From NCBI RefSeq assembly GCF_021390155.1, contig NZ_CP089985.1:5783501-5847500 (forward strand): a stretch of DNA of 64,000 bases. The letters are read 5' to 3'. Below are positions 59,248 through 64,000 of the stretch, piece by piece. The position numbers were made by a program, and so were the translations under genes. The notes beneath the pieces are model-generated. The model saw only the letters and a list, made by a program, of their open reading frames with translations. It made no database searches and was not told the DNA's origin. This DNA is from Pseudomonas sp. HN11 (GTDB lineage: Bacteria; Pseudomonadota; Gammaproteobacteria; Pseudomonadales; Pseudomonadaceae). Within the stretch, counting starts at the first letter, position 1; every line of letters starts with the position of its first letter.

Positions 59248-59877
59248 CTACGTTACAGATTCTCCAGGTTTACCTTGTTGTCCATCCGTGGATTCCAGGG
59301 GGTTGCTCCCCATCAGGTTGATCTTGTCCTGCTGCACGACCCGCTGCACAAAACTGTTCCCGGCATTCCATTTGCCGATCCAGTCTTCAGGGGTGTAAAG
59401 CGTCGGGTTGAGGGTGCGGCCCAGTTGCTCTTCGAGCGGCATGAGCTGCTCCATGACTTCACTGTAGTTGAGGCTTTCACCGATCAACATGAGATCTATG
59501 TCACTGGATGAGTGCGCCTCGCCCTTGGCGATGGAGCCGTAGATAAACGCCCAGGTTATCTGCTTGGCGAACGGCGCCAGTGCAGTGCGCAATGGTTCAT
59601 CCAGGCTCAGGGTCTTGCGCACGATGGCCAACAACTCCGAGTAAATCGGGCATTGGGGGTTGGCTTGGTAATGGGTCTGGTTGCCTTGGCGCGTCATGCT
59701 CAAGATGCCCGCCAATTGCAGACGTTCAAGCTCACGAGTGAGGCTGCCCTTGCCCACCTGGGCCCATCGCGCAATCTCATTGGTGAAGAAGCTTTGGTCG
59801 GGTTTGCCGAACAGCAGGCCCAGTACTTTTTGTTGGGTGACGGTGAAGAGTGCAGTGCTGATCGGCAAGGTGTGCAT
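59248..59877 (-). CDS. MNT-type nucleotidyltransferase with N-terminal winged helix
   Basis: A 209-residue two-domain protein (start ATG at 59877; a TTG four codons earlier is possible). Residues 10-75 form a winged helix (LFTVTQQKVLGLLFGKPDQS, recognition helix in GKGSLTRELERLQLAG). Residues about 105-140 contain the minimal nucleotidyltransferase motif GSIAKGEAHSSSDIDLMLIG, with GS and the DxD pair intact. MNT proteins can AMPylate and silence HEPN toxins. The wHTH gives it a direct way to repress its own promoter, where two CCC-N5-GGG dyads overlap the spacer and start site. The HEPN gene follows after 7 bases. Confidence 0.85.
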   Translation of the reverse strand: MHTLPISTALFTVTQQKVLGLLFGKPDQSFFTNEIARWAQVGKGSLTRELERLQLAGILSMTRQGNQTHYQANPQCPIYSELLAIVRKTLSLDEPLRTALAPFAKQITWAFIYGSIAKGEAHSSSDIDLMLIGESLNYSEVMEQLMPLEEQLGRTLNPTLYTPEDWIGKWNAGNSFVQRVVQQDKINLMGSNPLESTDGQQGKPGESVT

Positions 59878-59894
59878 GGCAACGGCCAAAGAGT

Positions 59895-59935
59895 CCCAAA
59901 AAGGGAACGATAGGTCCCTTTTTGGGAACGATCAA
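59895..59935 (-). promoter_or_regulatory. MNT-HEPN promoter with two CCC-N5-GGG operator dyads
   Basis: On the minus strand: TTGATC (59935-59930), a 17-base spacer, TATCGT (59912-59907). The spacer contains CCCAAAAAGGG (59926-59916) and the start region contains CCCTTTTTGGG (59905-59895). The centres are 21 bp apart, two helical turns, and the two dyads are inverted copies of each other. Likely autoregulatory operator. Confidence 0.68.
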
Positions 59936-59938
59936 GTT

Positions 59939-60178
59939 TTAAGCGACTGCAGAAGGGGAAATCTGTTCCAGGGCCCGATCCACTAATAGCTGCCCCAGCT
60001 CCGCCATTTGCTGGATGCCGAGCATGATCGCGCGCTGGGAGGTGTCCAGGTCGAAGGCGAGATTGCAGGTGAGTGCGTTAAGAGAAGACAGGGTTTCGCT
60101 GGCGTTGACCAGCAGGGTTTCGGTGTTTTCGTGCGGGTTTACGGTGAAGAGGGGCGGATTGGGGGTAGGTTTGACCAT
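59939..60178 (-). CDS. DUF6124/DUF3077 family small protein
   Basis: A 79-residue protein of a Pseudomonas-restricted family. The ATG at 60178 follows AGGAG by eight bases and gives MVKPTPNPPLFTVNPHENTE, whose MxKPTPNPP opening is the family hallmark; the rest (ETLLVNASETLSSLNALTCN, SQRAIMLGIQQMAELGQLLVDRAL) is helical. It is shorter than members I recall, lacking a middle segment. The frame stays open far upstream through a structured leader, but that part is judged non-coding. Function unknown. The MNT promoter starts just beyond its stop codon. Confidence 0.75.
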   Translation of the reverse strand: MVKPTPNPPLFTVNPHENTETLLVNASETLSSLNALTCNLAFDLDTSQRAIMLGIQQMAELGQLLVDRALEQISPSAVA

Positions 60179-60457
60179 GATGAAGCTCCTAAACAGTGAG
60201 TAAGGAGCGCCACCGTTCGCTTGCACGCGAATGAGGGTGGCGACCGTGCGCAGGTGTGCAAGACCGGGCCTGTTTAGGACACCCAGCAGGTCCGAAGACC
60301 TCCTGCGCGCAGCCGCCATAAAACAGCGAGCACAAAAAACGCCCGTTGGATGGCTGGGCGTTCGTACGCCTAAACAGTTTCGTCGGACTTGCACGTCCGT
60401 GTCACCGTTTTTTGCGATGACGGGACAAAGACTAGGCGCGCTGACGGCACGCGACAA
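60179..60457 (-). promoter_or_regulatory. Structured leader of the DUF6124 gene with alternative pairings
   Basis: Reading the minus strand: a promoter TTGTCG-17-TAGTCT (60457-60429); segment A CTGTTTAGG (60377-60369); an intrinsic terminator (60362-60333); segment B CCTAAACAGG (60278-60269); a nested hairpin (CGCCACC/GGTGGCG arms, about 60234-60208); and segment C CTGTTTAGG (60196-60188), which contains the AGGAG ribosome binding site. B can pair with A or with C, and GCTCCT (60208-60203) can also pair with AGGAGC (60190-60185). Only a folding and reporter test can show which forms. Confidence 0.55.
60333..60363 (-). terminator. Intrinsic terminator between the immunity-like gene and the DUF6124 gene
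   Basis: Minus strand AACGCCC (60344-60338 complement arm order: 60362-60356 then 60344-60338), loop of 11 bases, GGGCGTT followed by TTTTTG. It could end the toxin-immunity transcript, end a small RNA of about 90 nt from the promoter at 60457-60429, or act as an attenuator. Confidence 0.75.
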
Positions 60458-60506
60458 GTTCATGCACAGCCCAAAATCTTGCAGGAAAAATCCGAAGCCA
60501 GCCGGT

Positions 60507-60926
60507 CTACAACTTCATGTCTATTCTCACAGCCCCCAAACCTTCGAGCGGGTAACTACGGTATTCATAAACCTCCCCACGAACAGTAAGGCGGATGAGG
60601 CCAGCCTGTCGGGTGACTTGAACATCCGGCTCTTTAGTTTTCAGAAAGGGATGTGCCGAAACCAGCGCTGTCAGTATCTCCCGATCACTACCTAAGTCCT
60701 TATGAACGTAGTACCTGTAGGAAAATCCCACTGTCGCGCCGCCCTGACCGTCACGTGCTCCATAAATTGAGCTGCCGTTGCCCAAGGAGTGTTTCAAAAC
60801 CACTTCGTCCAAATCCGGTGTACCGGATGACATGATCCAATTGCCCCCGATATAAATCAGGCAGGCTACCAGCAGGCAGTTGCGCAGAACCGGCAAGAGG
60901 CCCTTAGTAGCCCTGAGAAATTGCAT
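60507..60926 (-). CDS. Putative immunity protein to the type-44 toxin (membrane-anchored)
   Basis: A 139-residue protein whose ATG at 60926 lies inside the last codons of the upstream toxin gene (23-base overlap), so the two are coupled. One hydrophobic helix (about residues 11-33, LLPVLRNCLLVACLIYIGGNW) is followed by a soluble C-terminal domain with beta-rich character (GATVGFSYRYYVH, LIRLTVRGEVYEYRSYPL). The layout of one anchor and a periplasmic domain suits immunity to a toxin acting in the periplasm or arriving through it. I do not recognise a named domain. Base composition is low in GC for this genome. Immunity role is inferred from position and coupling. Confidence 0.6.
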   Translation of the reverse strand: MQFLRATKGLLPVLRNCLLVACLIYIGGNWIMSSGTPDLDEVVLKHSLGNGSSIYGARDGQGGATVGFSYRYYVHKDLGSDREILTALVSAHPFLKTKEPDVQVTRQAGLIRLTVRGEVYEYRSYPLEGLGAVRIDMKL

Positions 60927-61461
60927 ACTCAATACCCCTCCTTATCCAATATTGATCTCGAGGATCATCGCCAAAAGGGTCTGCGCCCCACCATGACCCA
61001 AATTCCGGCTTGGTGGTTTTTGCGAATGTTTGAGCGACACCTGCTGCCCGTAACAGAACATGCTCGGGAATACCCAGCACCGTACCTGTAGCACCATAAT
61101 TGAAGTTACCAAAAGCTTCGTACTGACGCCCTCGCTTCTTGTAGTTCCATGGGCCGGCAGCCCTGACCTGTGAGTAAAACCAGGAATAAGCGAATGCCGA
61201 GCCTGGCTGGAGATGAGTGCCTTTACACTTGGCGGTCGCCATATTTTCGAGAAGTGAAACACCCGGCGGCATTAACGGTACGGCCATTTGCGAATCCTTG
61301 CTGGCTGTGAGGAGCGCTGAACCTAGCACCCCACCTGGCACTGAACCTCCCGCACAATCCAGATACAGAACTTGCCTACAACAACTCCATCCTATTCCGA
61401 CATTTGTAGGGTCAAACTGCACCAGAGTGAGCAAACTCGGAAGGCCGATAGGAAGATTCAT
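60904..61461 (-). CDS. Polymorphic toxin type 44 (Ntox44-like) domain protein
   Basis: A 185-residue protein. Its C-terminal 110 residues look like the polymorphic toxin type 44 domain: GPWNYKKRGRQYEAFGNFNY, then GATGTVLGIPEHVLLRAAG, and GDDPRDQYWIRRGIEYAISQ, with the conserved NF-YGATG, AAG and DDP-DQ landmarks. The N-terminal 70 residues have two Cys-rich or hydrophobic patches (WSCCRQVLYLDCAGG) and no recognised trafficking domain (no PAAR, VgrG or Rhs repeats). The ATG at 61461 lacks a ribosome binding site, so it may be a cassette cut from a larger effector or poorly translated. The immunity-like gene follows with an overlap. Composition is less GC-rich than its neighbours, suggesting transfer. 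Confidence 0.7.
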   Translation of the reverse strand: MNLPIGLPSLLTLVQFDPTNVGIGWSCCRQVLYLDCAGGSVPGGVLGSALLTASKDSQMAVPLMPPGVSLLENMATAKCKGTHLQPGSAFAYSWFYSQVRAAGPWNYKKRGRQYEAFGNFNYGATGTVLGIPEHVLLRAAGVAQTFAKTTKPEFGSWWGADPFGDDPRDQYWIRRGIEYAISQGY

Positions 61462-61539
61462 ACAATGGTTTAGGGTTGCTGCTCGGAAATGACCGGCCTA
61501 GCCTCGCGACTGATACTCATCGCCGTCGGACAGACCAAC

Positions 61540-61827
61540 ATGCCCATGCACAACCCACCTCACCCAGGTGAAATCCTGCTTGAAGATGTAATCCCTGCCC
61601 TGGACATCACCATCACCGAAATGGCCCGGCGCCTGGGATTCGCCCGTGAGAGGTTTTCGAGGATTTTGCATGGGCGTGCGCCTGTTAGTCCTGACTTGGC
61701 GGTGCGGCTTGAGCGGGCAGGTGTGAGCACGGGGCAGTTATGGCTGTCGATGCAGAGTGCTTATGATTTGTGGCAGGCCGAGCATCGGGAGCAGCCGGTG
61801 ATTGAGCGGTTTGCGCGGATTGATTGA
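61540..61827 (+). CDS. higA: HigA family antitoxin, orphan
   Basis: A 95-residue XRE-type helix-turn-helix protein opening MPMHNPPHPGEILLEDVIPA, the signature HPGEIL start of HigA/VapI antitoxins, with the HTH in residues 25-62 (TITEMARRLGFARERFSRIL). HigA normally neutralises the HigB RNase, whose gene sits immediately upstream in higBA operons. Here the 78 bases upstream hold no higB or remnant, and the next gene is on the other strand, so it is an orphan. It may act as a solitary regulator or neutralise a toxin elsewhere. Confidence 0.83.
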   Translation: MPMHNPPHPGEILLEDVIPALDITITEMARRLGFARERFSRILHGRAPVSPDLAVRLERAGVSTGQLWLSMQSAYDLWQAEHREQPVIERFARID

Positions 61828-61850
61828 GGTTTGGAGGCGAGCACAATTCA

Positions 61851-61890
61851 GTGTGGGAGCGGGCTTGCTCGCGAAAGCCCGCTCCCACAT
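61851..61890. repeat. Compact REP hairpin
   Basis: TGTGGGAGCGGGCTTGCTCG followed at once by CGAAAGCCCGCTCCCACA. The two halves form a nearly spacer-free hairpin, a shortened version of the REPINs elsewhere in the window. It sits between higA and chpC and could terminate either. Confidence 0.8.
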
Positions 61891-61924
61891 TTGGAACTTC
61901 ATAGGGATTTGAATAGGTGGGCAA

Positions 61925-62380
61925 TCAAGCCAAGCCGGATTCAACCAAGAGCGCTTCGATGCCCATAAGGTCCGGCACCTTCGCCACATGCTCGCCCACC
62001 TGCACCGCCGCCAGCTCCAGCGGGCACAGCGGCACGTCCACGTAGCTCAATTCACTATCAAGCTTGTACGACCGTGGAATGCCCTGGATCACCAGCGCAA
62101 TAAACTTCAGCGTCGGCCGCCCACCCAACGCGTTCAACACCACTATCCGCGAGCGTTCGCCGGTCACGCTGGCTTCACCGCACACCGCTTCAAAGCTGAT
62201 CAGCGGTATCTGCCGGTCACGCCAGGTCACTTGCCGCAAATACCACGGCGGCGCATCGCTGGCCGGTTCGCCGCGTTGGAAGTCGATCAGCTCGGCGATG
62301 GCCACGTTGGGCAGCACCAGATGGCGGTCGGCCAGGGGCAGCAGCAGGCCGGTGAGTTGGCTGGAGCGGTGGTCAAGCAT
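61925..62380 (-). CDS. chpC: CheW-like chemotaxis adaptor, ChpC type
   Basis: A 151-residue single CheW-domain protein. The PWYLRQVTWRDRQIPLISFE segment (about 44-63) and the preceding LVLPNVAIAELIDF match the CheW core. It follows the chpA kinase gene with an 8-base overlap, the arrangement of the Pil-Chp mechanosensory system that controls type IV pilus twitching and cAMP in P. aeruginosa. It would link a receptor to ChpA. Confidence 0.88.
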   Translation of the reverse strand: MLDHRSSQLTGLLLPLADRHLVLPNVAIAELIDFQRGEPASDAPPWYLRQVTWRDRQIPLISFEAVCGEASVTGERSRIVVLNALGGRPTLKFIALVIQGIPRSYKLDSELSYVDVPLCPLELAAVQVGEHVAKVPDLMGIEALLVESGLA

Positions 62381-64000
62381 GGGACTTGCTCCAGTAGGCG
62401 ATGCTTTCGAGCAGCACCGATTCCTGGTACGGCTTGCCGAGGTAGTCGTTGACGCCGATGGCCATGGCGCGGTCGCGGTGTTTCTGGCCGGTGCGCGAGG
62501 TGATCATGATGATCGGCAGGCGCATCAGCCGGGGGTCGTTGCGCACTTGGGTGGCGACTTCGAAACCATCCATGCGCGGCATTTCGATGTCGAGCAGCAT
62601 CAGGTCCGGGGTGTGTTCTTCAAGCAATGCGAGCGCGTCGATGCCGTCTTTGGCGGTGAGCACGTTCATACCGTTGCGCTCCAGCAGACGGCTGGTGACT
62701 TTGCGCACGGTGACTGAATCATCCACCACCAGCACCAGCAACGGGCGCTTTTTCAGCGGGTCGTTGAGGATCAGCGGCGCATCCACCGCTTGGGCCGGCA
62801 AGGCCGGTGGGCGGGCGCGGATATGCGCCAGCAAGTCGATGATCAACACCACGCGGCCATCGCCCAGAATCGTCGCGCCAGACAAGCCCTGCACGCCGGC
62901 GAACTGCGGCCCCAGGCCCTTGACCACGATCTCCCGCGTACCAGCCATGGCATCCACATGAATGGCCACGCGCCGCTCATTGCATTGCACCAATAGCACC
63001 GGAACCGGTTGATACTGGCCCAGCAGTTTCGGGCGACTGACGGTGTGCAGCAGGTCGCCCAGATAGAACAGTTCATAGCGCTGGCCGGCGTATTCATAAC
63101 TTGGGGGATTGTGCTGATAGTGCCCCGCCAGCTCATGGGGCAGCACCCGCACCAGTCCTTCGATGGTGTTGAGCGGAATCGCGTACTGATCGTCTGCGCA
63201 CTGCACCATCAGCGCACGGTTGACCGACACGGTGAACGGCAAGCGGATACGGAAGTGCACCCCCACGCCCGGCGTCGAGTCAATGACCATTGAGCCGCCT
63301 AACTGACGCACTTCTTCATGCACCACATCCATGCCCACGCCGCGCCCGGAAATCTGCGTGATTTTTTCCGCCGTGGAGAAGCCCGGCTGCAGAATGAACT
63401 GCAACACGTCACGGTCGCTGATCTCTTGATTGGGGTCGAGCAAACCACGCTTGATCGCCTTGCGCCGCACGGCCTCCAGCGGCACGCCGGCACCGTCGTC
63501 GCGCATGTCGAAGACGATATCGCCGCCTTCGTGGGTGAGGTCCAGGGTGATGCGACCTTTCTCCGGCTTGCCGGCCAGCAGCCGCGCATCACGGGATTCC
63601 AGGCCATGGTCCACCGCGTTGCGCAGCATGTGTTCCAGCGGCGCGGCCATGCGTTCCAGCACGTTGCGGTCCATCTCACCCTCGGCATTGCCGACAATGA
63701 ATTCCACGTCCTTGCCCAGTTCGCCGGCCACCTGGCGCACGATGCGCTTGAGGCGTGGCAGCATGCGCTCGAACGGCACCATGCGCGTGCGCATCAGGCC
63801 TTCCTGCAACGCGGTGTTGATGCGTGCCTGTTGCTGCAACAGGTCGTGGGCGTCCTCGTTGCGGCGCTCAAGGGTGTCCTTGAGGTCGAGCAGGTCGGAG
63901 GCGGATTCGGACAGCGCTCGGGACAGTTGCTGTAGTTGCGAATGACGGTCCATTTCCAGCGGATCGAATTCTTCATAACCCAGGCGCTCGGCTTCGGCTT
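62373..64000 (-). CDS. chpA: Hybrid CheA-like kinase ChpA, C-terminal part (5' end outside window)
   Basis: The last 542 codons of a large chemotaxis-type histidine kinase; the frame is open through the right edge. Order: dimerisation/P3 region (TRMVPFERMLPRLKRIVRQ), HATPase domain (N box HMLRNAVDHGLES, G1 DDGAGV, G2 GRGVGMDVV), a CheW-like regulatory domain (LPFTVSVNRALMVQCADDQYAIPL onwards), and a C-terminal receiver with acidic pair VVDDS, phospho-Asp in LLDIEMPRMDG and Lys in YLGKPYQ. The multiple Hpt domains expected upstream are outside the window. It overlaps chpC and is part of the Pil-Chp system. Confidence 0.93.
   Translation of the reverse strand, partial: AEAERLGYEEFDPLEMDRHSQLQQLSRALSESASDLLDLKDTLERRNEDAHDLLQQQARINTALQEGLMRTRMVPFERMLPRLKRIVRQVAGELGKDVEFIVGNAEGEMDRNVLERMAAPLEHMLRNAVDHGLESRDARLLAGKPEKGRITLDLTHEGGDIVFDMRDDGAGVPLEAVRRKAIKRGLLDPNQEISDRDVLQFILQPGFSTAEKITQISGRGVGMDVVHEEVRQLGGSMVIDSTPGVGVHFRIRLPFTVSVNRALMVQCADDQYAIPLNTIEGLVRVLPHELAGHYQHNPPSYEYAGQRYELFYLGDLLHTVSRPKLLGQYQPVPVLLVQCNERRVAIHVDAMAGTREIVVKGLGPQFAGVQGLSGATILGDGRVVLIIDLLAHIRARPPALPAQAVDAPLILNDPLKKRPLLVLVVDDSVTVRKVTSRLLERNGMNVLTAKDGIDALALLEEHTPDLMLLDIEMPRMDGFEVATQVRNDPRLMRLPIIMITSRTGQKHRDRAMAIGVNDYLGKPYQESVLLESIAYWSKSHA

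Noticed and set aside
60179..60463. N-terminal extension of the DUF6124 frame
   Set aside because: The codons overlap the terminator and hairpins of the leader; the MVKPTPNPP start with AGGAG is the family's N-terminus.
59939..61461. T6SS or contact-dependent inhibition locus
   Set aside because: Only a toxin-like and an immunity-like gene are present; no VgrG, PAAR, Hcp, Rhs repeats or CdiB-like genes were found.

Overview
The window is ordinary chromosome from a Pseudomonas, most likely of the P. fluorescens group. Evidence: high GC, gene neighbourhoods typical of the genus (tkt-epd-pgk-fba beside metK; ahcY-metF; bioA-rsmE; mdcABCDEGH-madLM with mdcR; chpA-chpC), a SAH riboswitch before ahcY, and five REP doublets (REPINs) plus one compact REP hairpin between genes. 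No rRNA, tRNA, CRISPR array or prophage was seen.

Layout. 1-16 kb: a TldD/PmbA pair cut by the left edge; an RhlA-like lipid synthase with an MFS exporter; dbpA; a flavoprotein; a YccS-type membrane protein; a periplasmic binding protein; an ElaA acetyltransferase; a complete IS3-family element (IS150-like) inserted beside a REPIN; a winged-helix protein and a YgjP-like peptidase; and a REC-PAS-GGDEF-EAL regulator. 16-26.5 kb: a PL7 alginate lyase, an orphan gene, then the central carbon block fba, two lipoproteins, pgk, epd, tkt, divergent from an ArsR-methyltransferase regulator and metK. 26.5-35.5 kb: a secreted coiled-coil protein, a second complete IS3-family element, ligB, a DUF1090 protein, cytochrome c', mltA, a MAPEG protein, a Na+/H+ antiporter, an FNT channel and a thioesterase. 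35.5-42.5 kb: a heptad-repeat tract, the SAH riboswitch, ahcY, metF, a glycosyltransferase, another binding protein and rhlE. 42.5-50.4 kb: yceI with cytochrome b561, bioA, rsmE, a dadA-ridA-binding protein operon with a divergent LysR gene, and a hemolysin III homologue. 50.4-58.8 kb: the malonate decarboxylase system. 58.8-61.9 kb: a small accessory islet (HEPN/MNT module, DUF6124 gene with an elaborate leader, type-44 toxin with putative immunity gene, orphan HigA). 61.9-64 kb: chpC and the 3' part of chpA, running off the right edge.

How it works together. The methyl cycle is represented by metK (makes SAM), ahcY (clears SAH, riboswitch-controlled) and metF (supplies methyl-THF). A SAM-methyltransferase-type ArsR regulator sits ahead of metK behind a 26-bp palindrome. 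The tkt-epd-pgk-fba run links the pentose phosphate pathway, gluconeogenesis and pyridoxal phosphate supply. The mdc/mad operon imports malonate and decarboxylates it on a dedicated acyl carrier protein. CA-rich motifs at madL suggest Hfq/Crc catabolite control.

The strongest candidates for something undescribed are in the 58.8-61.9 kb islet: an MNT-HEPN module whose promoter spacer and start region each hold a CCC-N5-GGG dyad, and a DUF6124 leader in which one segment can pair with either of two others, the second of which carries the ribosome binding site. All family assignments were made by reading the translated sequence. No database search or folding computation was run.
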